Source of the DNA: Leucogyrophana mollusca
Taxonomy: Eukaryota > Basidiomycota > Agaricomycetes > Boletales
Length of the DNA stretch: 64,000 bases
Direction of reading: 5' to 3'
Assembly (NCBI GenBank): GCA_021014945.1
Contig: MU266447.1
Location: 1-64,000, forward strand
The notes under the pieces were generated by a model. That model saw only the letters and a program-made list of their open reading frames with translations, was not told the DNA's origin and searched no databases. Both the position numbers and the translations under genes were made by a program. Positions 1 to 11,338 of this stretch are shown here, one piece after another. Positions within the stretch are counted from its first letter, which is position 1. Every line of letters begins with the position of its first letter.

Positions 1-80
1 AGGGGAGAGGGAGGGGAGGGGAGAGGGAGGGAAAGGAGGGGAGAGGGAGAGGGAGGGGAGAGGGAAAGGGGGCGTCAGAG
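1..80. repeat. Purine-only GGGGA/GGGAGA tract
   Basis: About 70 bases of almost pure G/A on the plus strand, made of irregular GGGGAGAGGGA units. On the coding (minus) strand of the Mg2+ transporter it is a long pyrimidine tract inside the intron that follows the 24-nt exon. It is not a TTAGGG telomere repeat. Confidence 0.8.
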
Positions 81-111
81 GCTACAGTGACGCCAGCGCT
101 CGGCGACTTAC

Positions 112-2901
112 CTGGATATCCGAAAGGTACAGTCCCTACAACACCCATCAGCCCGCGCTCTCACACGCGCAACAAAGGGGGGACTCACGATGTCGCTCGT
201 CGGCGCCACCCGCCAGTTCTCATTGCACCGCTTCGCGAGGCCCTTCACGACGTCCGCCTTGTTCCCCATCAGCCTCAGCAGCCCCATCACCTTCTTCCTG
301 CACGTCCCGATGCGGCGCAGCATATCGCTCCTTCCCAGACTCCCCCCTCCCCCTCCTCCTCCTCCCCCTCCTCCCCCACTCCCTCCTCCACCACCTCCCC
401 CTCCGCTCGCAGCGTCTCCCGCCGCCACGTGGGAGTTCGAGTTGTTCAAAATAAGCACAAGCTCGTCGATCGAGTCGACCTCGTACTCGATGCTCTGTAT
501 GAGCGGCCCGAAGGCGTCGGTGATGTCGTCGATGAGGGCGTAGGAGATCCAGTCGGAGGTGACGGAGATGTAGTCTTTGAGCTGCTTGATGCGGCGGCGG
601 ACGTTCGCGGGGTGTGGGGTGGGGCGGAAGTGGAACTGGGGGTGGGGGTTAGTTGGGTTGGAGGTTAAAGAAAAATGAAAGGAAAGGAAAGGAAAGCACA
701 GCGGGAGGACTCCATCTCCGAGAACCACCGTATATATGCGCACCCCACCGCATATATGCACACTCCCTTCCCCCTCCCACAAGAAAACCAACAAACACTC
801 ACACTCAACACGCCGCCCCTAAAGACCACGACATACATGTTGAGGGGCTCGAGGTGGGTAGGCGAGTACGGGTCCTGGTCGAAGGAGCGGAAGCACACGA
901 GGTAGTACGTGCGGAAGAGCTCGATCTTCTCGCGCGCCTCCTCCATGAGGATGTCTTCCGTCGTGAGGGGGTGGATTTGGAAGACCTGCGTGGGGGATTA
1001 CGTCAGCGGCGGTGCGCAAGAGTGATGAGTGCACGGGGGCGATGGGTGCGGGGGAGGAACAGTAGATGGGTGGAGGGGTAGATGGGTGGAGGGGTAGATG
1101 GGATGGAAAGAGGAGGGGAGCGCACCTTGCTCAAGACCTTCATCTCCTCGTCGGTCGGGTTCTGCACGTCGAGCCACCACGTCGTCCCCTCCACGTCGTC
1201 ATTCCCACTGAGGTTCGATTTGTTAAAGTACCCGTTTGTCTGCGCTTGGCTGGCGCCGTTGTTTTGCGCTTGGTTGGCGCCGATGTTAGCGAAGGAAGAA
1301 GCATTGTTCTGAGCGAACGCAGAAGCGTTGTTCTGAGCGAAGGAAGAAGCGTTATTTTGAGCGAACGCAGAAGCGCCGTTCTGAGCAAACGAGTTGCCAT
1401 TGCCGGCGGGCTGGTTGAAGTACCCGTTGGTACCGGCACCCTGGCCGAGCGAGAAGTAGCTCCCCCCCGGCGCGAACTCAGCGCCGCCCCTCGGCGTACC
1501 CCCAGCCCGCCCTGGCGCGAACTCAGACCGGGGTGTGCCGCCCCCAGCTCTGCCTGGCCCGAAATCGGGTACGCCGAATCCTGTGCCACCAGGTCCACCA
1601 CCTCTTGGGGTACCTGGTCCACCCAATCCCGCACCACCTCTCGGGGTACCCAGTCCACCCCCCGCACCGGCACCACCGGGGCCGCCTCGTGGGGTGATGG
1701 GCACGCCGCCCTTGACGTCGCCGCCCCCTCCCATGCCGGCTCCGGGGCTCCCGATCCCGGTGAAGAGGTCCTCGAAGGTCTGCCCCTCTGCGGGGAGCTC
1801 GCTGAGGCTGCGCGCGTGGATCGTCGCGGAGAGTGCGTTGGAGTAGAACGAGAACCTGCGTGCGGGGTGGGGTCAGGCGCAGACGCAAACACACAAGACA
1901 GCGCCACTCGCGCACCTATAAGGTCTGTCATGCCCCGTCCCCATGCCCGCCGACACATACGGGTTCGCAATCGCCGACGCATACGGGTTCGCCACCGTCG
2001 ACAAGTTCTCCGACGACGGAATCGCACTCAACTGCCCCTGCCCCGCGCCCATCCCCTGCACCTGTATGCTCGGTATGAGCCGGCTGGGGAGCCCGAGCGC
2101 GGGGTCCGTCGTGCCCGTGTTCTCGAACAGCGCCATCTTCCCGCGGATGCCCCTGCGGCTCGTGCGCGGGACGGGGCTGCTCTGGCTGAGCTTGCGGTGG
2201 CGCGCCGTGTGCCGGGGGGAGTCTCCCGCGGCGGGCGGTGGGAGCGCCGTGGCCGTGGACGTCGACGCCGCCGCTGAGGCCGACTGCTCCGCCCCCCGCG
2301 CACTCGCGAACGACGCATGGCGCAGGCGCACGACGGCGGGGCTCGATATGCCGAGCGACGCCTTCTCGCCCTCCGCGAACGACTCGAGGTGCGAAAAGTC
2401 GAAGAGGGAGCGGGAGGCGGGCGGGAGGGCGTTCGAGGCGTGGTACGTCGGCAGGCCGGAGAGCGACGCCGCGGGGTCGTCGGCGAACACGGCGTCCGCG
2501 CGCTGCGGCTCGTCGAGGTGCAGCCGCAGGTCCACGTGCGCCCGCGCCCCCACTTGCTCGTACTCGGCCCGGTCCTCGAGGGTGGGCGTCGTCGGCGGGG
2601 AGGCGGCGATGGGAATGATCGGTGCGGTGGGGGAGGAGACGGTCTCGCGGCGGGCGCGGGAGAGGTGCAGCGCCATGTCGACGTCCATCGTGCGCTGGCG
2701 CTCGCGGGACTCGGGGTCGTGCGGGTCGTAGCACCGGGCGAGGGTTGGTGAGATGCGGGCGGGGCTGCTGGGGTCGTCGCGGTCGCGGCGGCGGACGGGG
2801 GAGGAGCCGCGGATGGAGGTTGGGGAGGTGGGCGAGGTGGAGAGGATCGAGGTGGGCGAGGTGGAGAGGACGGCGGGGGGGTCCCGTGGGGGTGAAGTCA
2901 T
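112..2901 (-). CDS. CorA/ALR-type Mg2+ transporter, C-terminus beyond window
   Basis: Magnesium transporter of the CorA-like ALR1/MNR2 group, expected in the plasma or vacuolar membrane. Exons read on the minus strand: 1916-2901, 1126-1855, 803-985, 189-635 and a 24-nt exon at 112-135; all junctions keep frame, giving 790 residues before the edge. Exon 1 is a long disordered Ser/Pro-rich tail with DPESRERQRTMDVDMALHLS; exon 2 carries NNAS-FAQ repeats and then WWLDVQNPTDEEM. The cytoplasmic CorA core follows: HPLTTEDI, REKIELFRTYYLVCF, TSDWISYALIDDITD, and RRIGTCRKKVMGLLRLMGNK. The GMN motif and two membrane helices must lie left of position 1. A poly-Gly/Ser tract interrupts the core near nucleotides 346-410. 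The start at 2901 (MTSPPRD) is the first in-frame ATG before the disordered tail. Family assignment is confident; the 3' end is not visible. Confidence 0.88.
340..412. repeat. CCT/CCC microsatellite coding a Gly/Ser tract
   Basis: Low-complexity CCTCCTCC run on the plus strand. Read on the minus strand it encodes about 20 glycines broken by a serine, inside exon 4 of the Mg2+ transporter between LVLILNNSNSHVAAG and SLGRSDMLRRIG. It lengthens a loop of the CorA cytoplasmic domain. Confidence 0.8.
1284..1395 (-). repeat. In-frame ~24-nt tandem repeats (NNAS-FAQ)
   Basis: Several imperfect copies of a roughly 24-nt unit in exon 2 of the Mg2+ transporter, each encoding a variant of NNASSFAQ or NNASAFAQ. 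The unit is a multiple of three, so copy-number change would keep the reading frame. Confidence 0.75.
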
Positions 2902-3438
2902 CGTGCGAGTCCAGGAGCGAGGTGCAATGGAGTCAAGGAGCGAGCAGCGATAAAGTTGAGGAGCTCGTCGTCGTCCAAGTGGAGGTGCTCGTCGTCGTAA
3001 AAGTCGAGGAGCGATAAAGTCTGACTCTGCGTGGGTGAGAAATAAAAACACGTGATATGCTCGTGATCAATTCATTACCGCTACAAATGCCGAATTTGTC
3101 CTCCTTGATCGATTACCATTACGGGCCTGTCAGTTCACCACGAGTCGTGGTTGATATTGAGCTTCTGGCGAACTCGCAGGAGTCAATCTCGACGTGCATC
3201 TTTTTGCTGTTGGGATCAGTCTTCGACATCAGGTCATGGCGAGTGAGTCCCTAGTTCGTCCAGCCTAGTTGACAGTGACCACACCCAGGCATCACGTGAT
3301 GGCTCAGACACCCGGACACGAACACGCAGCAGCCGTCGTCATCGCTCATCCTAACACCAATAGCCCAGCGCCGCTACCATTTCCCGGTGAACACACAGTC
3401 ACCCTCACTCGAACTCCTGCCCCCGATATTCAAATTGT
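2902..3438. other. Intergenic, 5' side of the Mg2+ transporter
   Basis: No gene recognised. The stretch should contain the transporter promoter reading leftwards. Two CACGTG E-box-like sites occur (about 3050 and 3293); their function is unknown. Confidence 0.5.
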
Positions 3439-3592
3439 GTCCTATGATTAAATTATAACGGTTCGCTGTGACTGCTCTCGATCCCATCAACAAGACGACC
3501 TTCCTTCCTTCTTCCTTCCCAGATCCCTTCAAGTTCTGGACTCACTCCTGCTCAGATCATGTCCTATCATTAAATCATAACGGTTCGATGTG
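3439..3592. repeat. Imperfect 32-bp direct repeat pair
   Basis: Segments 3439-3470 and 3561-3592 match at most positions (GTCCTATSATTAAATYATAA followed by CGGTTCGMTGTG), 122 bp apart. Related CTTCAAGTTCTGGACT-like words follow or lie between them, so a longer ~120-bp unit may have been duplicated. Confidence 0.7.
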
Positions 3593-4230
3593 CTTCAAAT
3601 TCTGGACTTGGGAGCCCGCGGATATGCTCTCCTCCGCGCTCTTGCCTTCCAACATCGCCACTGTCTGCCGCGCCTGGTTAGCATCATGGCGATGTCATCT
3701 GCATGGGTCCGGCATGCTCGCCCTCGTGGGGCTGTACCTCCAGTCGTCCGCGGGGTTTGCGGTGGAGGTCCTTGTGATGGCGGACCCCCACTCATACTCA
3801 CCCTCCCCATTTGGCCAACTCCGCCTCGCATCCAAATAAACACGATATCCAAGCCCTCCGCCAAAACGAAAACACCGACCCCCACGAAAAACCCCGCGTC
3901 CAATGCATCCATCATGCAGCTCCCCCTCCCGCACCTCCCCGCCTGCGCGGTCTGCACATAAGCGCCCTCACTCCCTCGCTCCTCCGGGACTTTCACGGCC
4001 CCGCTAGCTGCGCCTCGAATGCAAACTCAATGCTAACGACGAATGTCAGCTCGACGATGATGATCCATATTCCACCAGATGGCGAATGGACGCTCTCGAT
4101 GACAAACGGGCTGCGTGAGCTCATCCTGGACGGCTGGACCTTCATCGACGTCTCCGCCCGCCCGCGCCCCCGGGTGGCTCAAGCAGTTCAGAGTGGCCAA
4201 GCTTTCATAGTCGCGCACGACAACTAGGAG
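3560..4230 (+). pseudogene. F-box protein relic 1
   Basis: Degenerate copy of the intact F-box gene at 7440-8984. Recognisable pieces lie in different frames: WEPADMLSSALLPSNIATVCRAW (compare STADMLCPALFPFSIASVCRSW), NTDPHEKPRVQC (compare NDPHEKARVDA), RLRGLHISALTPSLLRDFHG (compare RFTGLRINVMRRSSLPSL), and GLRELILDGWTFIDV (compare ILKEITLDGGNFRDM). Frame changes and loss of the F-box start show it cannot make the full protein. Confidence 0.7.
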
Positions 4231-5801
4231 TCATTTTCTTCTGAGGGAGATGGCAGCCTACAACGCCGCTCCCCCGACTCGTTCTCACCAACTTTGAGGT
4301 TACCGTGCGACGCGGACGACCCTCAGGCGCTCGCCTGCGAACTGGTACGCACGAGCCGAGAGCCACTACTTCTGGACGACTGCAGACCTCGGCCTCCGCA
4401 CATCCATGGACTACGCATCGAAGTAACCTGAGTGTTAGCAAACTCAACCTTGTCATTCGACATCCGCTTTCCGCGGCACCGCACCTGCGACCCGTGGTAT
4501 ATAAGTAATCAGCGGCGAAGAAGTGGATACATGTGGTTGCCTCTTGCTGTTAGCTGCCCGCTCTCCTAAATACGGGCCCCCGACGATCCTCCGGGGGCGT
4601 AGCAAGGGTGCCGAAAGCTCGTAGAGATCGACGAGACCAATCAGGAGCGTGTTGTATTGACTTGAACCCTGGAACGAAACAGCGCACCTCGAATCGTTGG
4701 CACCATCGTCGCTAATGCGCTGCTGTCTAAGTCTTTCCCCAAGCTCTAGGGGAACGCCCAAGACAATATCCAAAGACGCAGAGATCAAAATTTGAGGACC
4801 AGAAGCGGGGTTGAAGGCGCCGGGCGGGACCCACATATCGTCTTACGTAACCGCTTCTCTTGACTATCAATCATGTCTTCATCGGACCAACGGCAAGATC
4901 CTCAGCCAACGCAACCAGTACACCTGTTCCACCGCAACGGTCCCTGGCCTCCCCCGCTAGCCACTCGGTGCTCATGCCCATATTGATCCTGGCCCTCGCT
5001 TAGTATGCACCTTCCAGGTCGAGTACTGTGAGTTCGGACCCAGCCTAACAAGGTGCAAGTAATGGCCGAGCGAGGATAACACCGCTATGTTTGACAAGCC
5101 TTCCTTCGATGGTGCATAATCCCATGTCCGGCCCACCATCTTCATCGTTTTCCGCGTCCGCTGACATCGCCTTATCGTCGTTGCGGACCTCGGGCTCCGC
5201 ACGTCTACGAGCCACACTACGATTCCCGTCAGCAGTCCGGTTCTCAGCGCAGAAAACGCCAGCTCACGTGCCGACTTTGCCCGAGGTATTGCATAGAGTC
5301 TAATGTGTGCTTTATATCATTTACGCTCATGCTGCTGTCTAGTCGCGTCAACTGTGAGGGCTTAATCGTCGCCACCAACATTATCAGAGCGGTGCTCGAG
5401 CTTGATTGCGACGATTCCAATGTTATCCGAGTCGTGTAATCTACTACGGTAATGACCGGTGACCTACATGGTCCACGACTTTGGGTATTATCTTGCGGGT
5501 CAAGCTTTTTGTACCTTAGCCGAGGTCCCCAGCTAATCCTCCAGGTGGCGCATGTCACGGACTTGAATTTAGCTTCAAGCTTCGACCTTCAAATGTCTGA
5601 TAATTGTGCTGGTGCCCCACACCGCCCGGGAACCCGAAGGTCTTCATGCTGAAACAGGTATGATAACAGCTTGGGTACCTGACAGTCGTTTGCCTGACCT
5701 GAGCTCACTCAGACGTAGTCTGATCTAGACACCGAGATCGCGGATCGCTTGCAAATATCTCTCTTCACGAAGACCAAAAGCATCTATCCCTGTCGCTCCC
5801 T
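4231..5801. other. Intergenic, no gene recognised
   Basis: Only short chance frames. A phrase around 4384-4408 (GACCTCGGCCTCCGCAC) recurs with changes near 5185-5209, suggesting shared decayed coding or repeat material, but neither copy has an open frame. Confidence 0.4.
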
Positions 5802-6955
5802 ATGTGTGCCAGCGTTGTAGATCTCCCAACGGAATCGCTATGCCACATCTTCGAGCTCGTACACGAGGATACGAGGGAGGGCCCGGGAGTACGTGCTATG
5901 TCCGCATCCCATTTCGAACTTTCCCGTGTTCTCGTCGCGGTGTGCCCCCGTTGGTTCGAGGTACTGGTGCTGCTGGCTCATTTTTGAATATGTGCCAATA
6001 TTTTCGTAGAAAGTGACCCGATGCCTTTGTATAGCGTCTGCGCTTTTCGTGACTAAAGAGTGGCGCCTATCGACGTGTTCGTGAAACGAAGGGACATCGG
6101 ATCCACGTCGGCTCGTATATCGGACACCGCCGAACGTCGCCGCGATACTTCTGCAACGCGGATTATACTCCCTCGCATCCACCGTATCGGGTCCCTTCTC
6201 TTTGACGTCACCCACAGCTCGTCACTTCCCGGGATCGGACGGGATTTGTATGGAGATGCCCCATTAATGGAAAATTTGGAACTGCAGTGTGTCGAAGACG
6301 ACGAGGTGCAGGTATTGAACATATTTCCCATGATTTACCAGCTTCCGATCTTCGCGACTTCATCGATGCGTGTAAGCTAAACTCGACAGGGTGGTTTAAC
6401 ACTATCCAATTCCTCACCAATGGAGCGCCTGGTTCGCGCTCTTGATGCACTCACGTGTTGATCTCACGTCCAACGAATCAGGTTTCGTGACGTTGACATG
6501 GGCTACGGCAGAGAGCAGGACGCCTATTCCGCTAGTCATCATTTCTCCGTCTAAGAATACTTAACCCCAAGGACCTTAGCTCGCAGGCTTTCGCTCCGTG
6601 ACATCAGACCTATCCGTGGCAACGCCACCGGGGAAAGATTGCGGTGAAGCGTTATGCCGTGGGTGGCCCGGTCCTGCTCACATTGAGCGGTCCCTCGTCC
6701 CGTGATGTCAATGCAGAGCTAAACCTCGCCGGGACGCTCGTGATGGCAAGGGGAGACGCTCACGTTCTCTTAAAGTTAGACTGTCCGTGTCTCAATGACG
6801 ACCTCTTGGAGGCAATATTGACATGCGGGGAGGAAGATGATCGTCATTCCACCAAGATGTTCACGCTGAAACGCATCAATATCTCGTACTGCGAGAATTT
6901 TCCGGTAGGCACTCTTGGCCTTGCTCCAGTTCCGGGCCGCTGGAGGTGGTGACAA
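5802..6955 (+). pseudogene. F-box/leucine-rich-repeat-like relic
   Basis: Opens with an F-box-like start, VVDLPTESLCHIFELV, then VLVAVCPRWFEVLVLLAHF before a TGA. Continuing pieces include PIDVFVKRRD, LYGDAPLMENLELQCVED, and further on LDCPCLNDDLLEAIL with LKRINISYCENFPVG, which read like the leucine-rich tail of a basidiomycete F-box protein. Stops near 5986 and 6052 and a shift before 6640 interrupt it. It differs in sequence from the 7440-8984 gene. Introns could explain part of the breaks, so a functional spliced gene is not fully excluded. Confidence 0.5.
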
Positions 6956-7439
6956 GCCCCTTTTAAGTTTTTGTAGATGTGGGCCAGAGCTTTCGGAGGA
7001 AGACCAGATGTGGCTGAGGAGTCATGTTTGTACATTTGTCTGGAGAAATGACCTACCCGATGGAAGGGGGTGCTGGTGGTAGAAAATGCGAGACGATACT
7101 TTGAATGTTCATCCCGACCAGAGCCCTAGACTAGGGTCCCGACTCAAGTTCAAGTGCTGCTAGACTTTAGGTTTGTTTGCTGATGTTGAATTCCAAAGGT
7201 TTCGCCAAACCCCAGCGGCACGACGCTTCGGTCGGCATTATCAGTTGGGTGTTGAATACGGCCCACATCTTCACCGCATGCTCCTCACCATCACGTACTT
7301 GAGCCTCGGACTTTTCGACAAAGACAACACGCAGGTGCGCAGAAACGCTCAAGGGACGAGATAATTGTTCAGCGGTAAGTAGCATGTGCCCCTCATGCTG
7401 ATTTGTACAACCTGAATAATAAACACGAATTGCTACCAG
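6956..7439. other. Intergenic upstream of the intact F-box gene
   Basis: No gene recognised; presumed promoter region of the plus-strand F-box gene starting at 7440. Confidence 0.4.
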
Positions 7440-8984
7440 ATGCACGACGATAGTCCGACTACAATAGCTCGCGATACATACAGTCCTGCACTTTCACGTC
7501 ATCCGAAAAAAGATATCAACGCTCTCCCGACTGAGCTCCTGCTCATCATCTTCAAGATCGTGTATCAGTTGCATCGTAGCCCATTCCCAGACTCGGAGAC
7601 ACCACAGCCCGGGGTAACAGGCCCCGTGGTGTACGAATCTCAGTGGAGTACCGCTGATATGTTGTGCCCCGCACTTTTCCCTTTCTCCATCGCATCAGTG
7701 TGCCGCTCTTGGCAGGACATAATGTCCATGGTCCCAGTATTCTGGATGCGGCTCCTTATCCTGATCGATTCTCAGCCTACCCCGCTTTCCCTTGTGAAAT
7801 CATATTTGGAGTGGTCGCGGGATCTTCCCCTTAATATCTTTGTGACAAGGCGTCGTACGGATCAAGACCTAAATGATCCTCACGAGAAAGCTCGCGTTGA
7901 CGCTGTCTTGCGGCTCCTTCTTCCTCACCTTCATCGCTTCACGGGTCTTCGTATCAACGTCATGCGCCGATCTTCTTTGCCCTCCCTCAGACGAACGTTT
8001 CGCGGGGACGCTCTCAATCTCCAGATACTGAAGCTCAATTGCGAATTTGATGACGATGTGGACGCTGTCTGGGATACCGACCCGGAGTGGAGGTTTTCAG
8101 CCCCGATACTGAAGGAAATCACTCTTGATGGAGGCAACTTCCGTGATATGTGCGCTGGTGGTTCTAGGTGGCACGGCATGTATCAGTGCGTGCTTAGAGA
8201 ACTCACCATTTTGCATTATACACCCACCGCACTACACAAAGCCTTGAGGCTTAACGACATCTTCGAATACCTCGGGTCTATAACACGCCCTCTCGCTTCA
8301 CTCGTGCTCAAGGACTTGACCATACAGCTCGACGAACATGCACCAATCCGTGATGACTTCGACGTGGGTTTGGATTCGATGACTTTGGAGTCCCTTCAGG
8401 GTAATGCGGTGCATGCCATAGTTCCTGCGGGCAACGCGTATGATTTAACAATAACGCGATGTCGACTCGAATCCATTCATCTTGCTGAAGACGCCTCCCG
8501 CCTCTCCCTGCGAGATATTAGTGCGGAATGGAACCTTCGAGACACCCTCGTGGACTGGGAAGGCACAGACCTCACCGTCGACGAGTGTGCCGGCTTTGAT
8601 GACAGGTTCCTCGCTGCCATGGCTAATGGTGGTCTGCATAACAAAGAGTTTATGTGCCGGACGCTTGTATACCTGGACATTTTCGGCTGCAATGTTTCAC
8701 CCGCTGCGTTGAAACGTATGGTGAAAAGCCGCTTGGATGCATCGAAGAAAGAAGTCCAGTGGGAAAACATTGTGGACACGGATAATATGGCCTTTACCAC
8801 CGTCGCGCCGATCCTGGGCATCTACGTTTATGGAGGGGGTCCGCTGTTACCGGAAGATGAGCAGTGGTTCGAGGATCACCTTTGGAGCTTCTTCTGGTCT
8901 CGGAACCCCTCTGAACAGACCTCTGACAAAGTGCTCGATCCAAACACTTACTACCACAGCGATGACACGATAATATACTTCTGA
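7440..8984 (+). CDS. F-box domain protein, 514 aa
   Basis: Intact single-exon gene. Residues ~24-45 (DINALPTELLLIIFKIVYQ) are a clear F-box, the segment that binds Skp1 in SCF ubiquitin ligases. Then SIASVCRSWQDIMSMVPVFW, the usual F-box continuation in Agaricomycetes, and a leucine-rich C-terminal half with blocks such as LRELTILHY, LASLVLKDLTI and LVYLDIFGCNVSPAALKRM that would act as substrate recognition. Length (514 aa) is usual for this expanded family. Substrate cannot be inferred. At least three decayed relatives occur nearby (3560-4230, 13880-14515, 33030-34499), and this is the only full-length copy in the window. Confidence 0.85.
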   Translation: MHDDSPTTIARDTYSPALSRHPKKDINALPTELLLIIFKIVYQLHRSPFPDSETPQPGVTGPVVYESQWSTADMLCPALFPFSIASVCRSWQDIMSMVPVFWMRLLILIDSQPTPLSLVKSYLEWSRDLPLNIFVTRRRTDQDLNDPHEKARVDAVLRLLLPHLHRFTGLRINVMRRSSLPSLRRTFRGDALNLQILKLNCEFDDDVDAVWDTDPEWRFSAPILKEITLDGGNFRDMCAGGSRWHGMYQCVLRELTILHYTPTALHKALRLNDIFEYLGSITRPLASLVLKDLTIQLDEHAPIRDDFDVGLDSMTLESLQGNAVHAIVPAGNAYDLTITRCRLESIHLAEDASRLSLRDISAEWNLRDTLVDWEGTDLTVDECAGFDDRFLAAMANGGLHNKEFMCRTLVYLDIFGCNVSPAALKRMVKSRLDASKKEVQWENIVDTDNMAFTTVAPILGIYVYGGGPLLPEDEQWFEDHLWSFFWSRNPSEQTSDKVLDPNTYYHSDDTIIYF

Positions 8985-10160
8985 TGTCAATGTCAGTAGG
9001 CTCGGCCGCGAACACTGCTAATGAGAATCTCTAGACTTATTCATGAGCTTTCGGGTTCACCGCGGGTGATTGAAGAAATGACCGAGGAAAAGATAGCATG
9101 GTGAGAACGTGCGCGCGCGACAAGAGGAATGCCAATCAATACTCTAGTGAAGGGGAAGTCGAATGCACATCCTCCCTTACAGGTGGCTGGATCAGAGCAA
9201 GCCGACGTTCCGCACGCGACATGTTGCGTGTTCTTGCTCCACTTCCTCGTGAGTCGTCTCTCAAAGTATGTTGCATCATATGTAACTCGATTGTTGCTTA
9301 GCTCCATTGCACGACACAACCTCCTGGTCATTGATCTGGGACAGTAATTGCCAGTGCACATACTTGTGCTGCCCTCGGGTTACTGGATGTTTGTGCCTCA
9401 TTCGAGCTGACCCCCAAACTCCTGTTATCTTTTCTCCAGCAGTGCATTGGGGTGATGTTTACCCCGAAGACAAAGTCACCATTTTATCTTAGTGTGAGTT
9501 TTCTGATTGTCCTGCAGCGCATTATTAACAACGTATGGTAGGGCTACCCACGGAACCCTAGAATATATCGACTGTCATATATTCATATTAGGTCAGCTAC
9601 TGGAGACTAACGGAACCCTTTTTGATGCAGTGTATGCAGTGTTTCTGACCCACAGCCGTTAGTACAAGTTACACTTGCCCTTTTTCAGCAATGGTTGGAC
9701 GTACACTTTAACGTCGTCACGTGGCGCCTCCACACAGCCGGCGTCACGGACCATGCTGGCCGATGTTTGTGCCCCTCGGTTCGGTGAGACTCGACTGCAC
9801 ATAGCTGCACATTCATTCCGGGCAAGGAAGCTCTCTGACAACTCGATCCCTTCTCCGAGTGACAGAGTCTCACTTTATTTGACTTGGTCCGAGATCGCGT
9901 TTCTCTCTAGATTTGGCTTTGGAGCCTGCCTGCCTGTGCTATCCCGCCAATATGTAGATTTTTATGCTAATGCCTTGTCCTTCTTAGACAGGTCCCGACT
10001 CAACGTGCCAAGTTCCGACGACCCTACCATGCGATTGCATCTCTAGGGCCAAGAGTCGCACGGCACGAGTATCTTCAACATGTGTTCCGAGATATGATCC
10101 TCGGAAGGAGATAAAAGCGTTAGAAGGGATGGGAACCAACCCCACGCCACTCTTTCAATC
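8985..10160. other. Intergenic between F-box and muramidase genes
   Basis: Several short frames on both strands but none with a recognisable motif or good splice continuity. A GATAAAAG word about 45 bp before the muramidase ATG could serve as its TATA element. Confidence 0.45.
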
Positions 10161-11338
10161 ATGAGGCTTGCTACATTTGTCGCTTTCCTTGCCATCTCGA
10201 CCACTGCGAGCCCAGTCGAGAAGCGCGCAGACGCCTTCGGTATCGACATTTCCTCTCATCAAGGCTCCAACATCAAGTGGTCCACCCTCAAGTCTCATGG
10301 CATCAGCTTCGCCTATGTCAAAGCTACTGAAGGCAGGAGTATGCACTGGCTGATGTCTATACCTCTACGATATGTTTTAACAGCCCCATTTACAGACTAC
10401 GTGAATCCCTATTTTAAGAATCACTATGATGGCGCCAAAAAAGCGGGCCTCTTACATGGTCCGTTCCACTTTGCGCGTCCAAGTGCATCCTCTGGGTCCG
10501 CACAGGCATCCTACTTCATTTCACATGGAGGTAGGCAGGGTAATATGCTTTCGTGTCGGAATATTAACGCTCCTTCAGGTAGCTGGTCTGCCGACGGTCA
10601 CACCCTTCCTGGCGCATTGGACCTCGAAGGTTGGTTTATTCTACTTCCATATGCTCTTGTGCCGAGGGCCCCCTACAGGCGGATGCGCCGGTTTGACCAA
10701 GTCTGCCATGGTCTCATGGATCAAGAGCTTTTCTTCTCAATATCACAGCTCTGAGAAGCGGTAGGCAACACTATTTGCGTCTCGCCATCTCTGTCGTGGT
10801 CTATGCTAACGGTAATGTCTCACAGTTATCCCGGTAGGCAGAATTTGCTTCCAATACACCATCTCTTTGCTGATGCCGACCGCCCCAAGTTCTCTATATA
10901 ACTACTAATTGGTGGAAGTCCTGCACGGGCAATTCTGCTGCTTTCGGGAGCAGCCATCCCTTGTGGCTCGCGAGCTGGGCATCCTCTATGGGACCCCTTC
11001 CCGCAGGTTGGAGGTGCGTGTCACTTCTACGAGCGCTCACTTCGACCGCTTAGTGACGTCCTGATTGGTTTGTTCCTGGCAGGAGTGCCGCAATCTGGCA
11101 GTACAGCAAAGAAACAGGTTCCACTCCCGGGGATCAAGACAGGGTCAGTGGAGGCTCGGCTGCGCTGAAGAAGTACGCCAATTGTCTTCTTCACGCGTTG
11201 CGCTGGTTCTCAAAAGTGGACGTGATGTGTTACCACGTTCTTTGTTGGCAGGTTGGCCCTTGGTCACTGAATTTGAAGATGAACCGTTACCAAATTGTCG
11301 CCTATTCATGTCGCATGACGATGATGGGGCTACGGTAA
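10161..11338 (+). CDS. Secreted GH25 muramidase (lysozyme)
   Basis: Cleaves the beta-1,4 bond between N-acetylmuramic acid and N-acetylglucosamine in bacterial peptidoglycan. Exons: 10161-10338, 10396-10530, 10579-10629, 10679-10760, an 8-nt exon 10826-10833, 10890-11013, and 11083 onward; all phases agree. A signal peptide (MRLATFVAFLAISTTASP) is followed by a KR that may be a Kex2 site. GH25 landmarks in order: FGIDISSHQG (catalytic-face Asp), ISFAYVKATEG, NPYFKNHYDGAKKAGLLHGPFHFARP, ALDLEG (the Asp-x-Glu catalytic motif), and WLASWASSMGPLPAGW / AAIWQYSKETG. The usual family end is at LKKYANG; here the frame runs on to a stop near 11338, or a further intron (donor near 11180, acceptor near 11250) would end it at 11343. 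Identification is confident, the last exon is not. Confidence 0.85.

Noticed and set aside
1..80. Telomeric or subtelomeric repeat at the left edge
   Set aside because: Units are GGGGAGAGGGA-like, not TTAGGG, and the tract lies within an intron of a conserved gene.
1066..2277. 403-codon plus-strand open frame
   Set aside because: Lies antisense to exons 1-2 of the Mg2+ transporter; GC-rich codon bias leaves several frames open. The minus-strand reading has clear family motifs.
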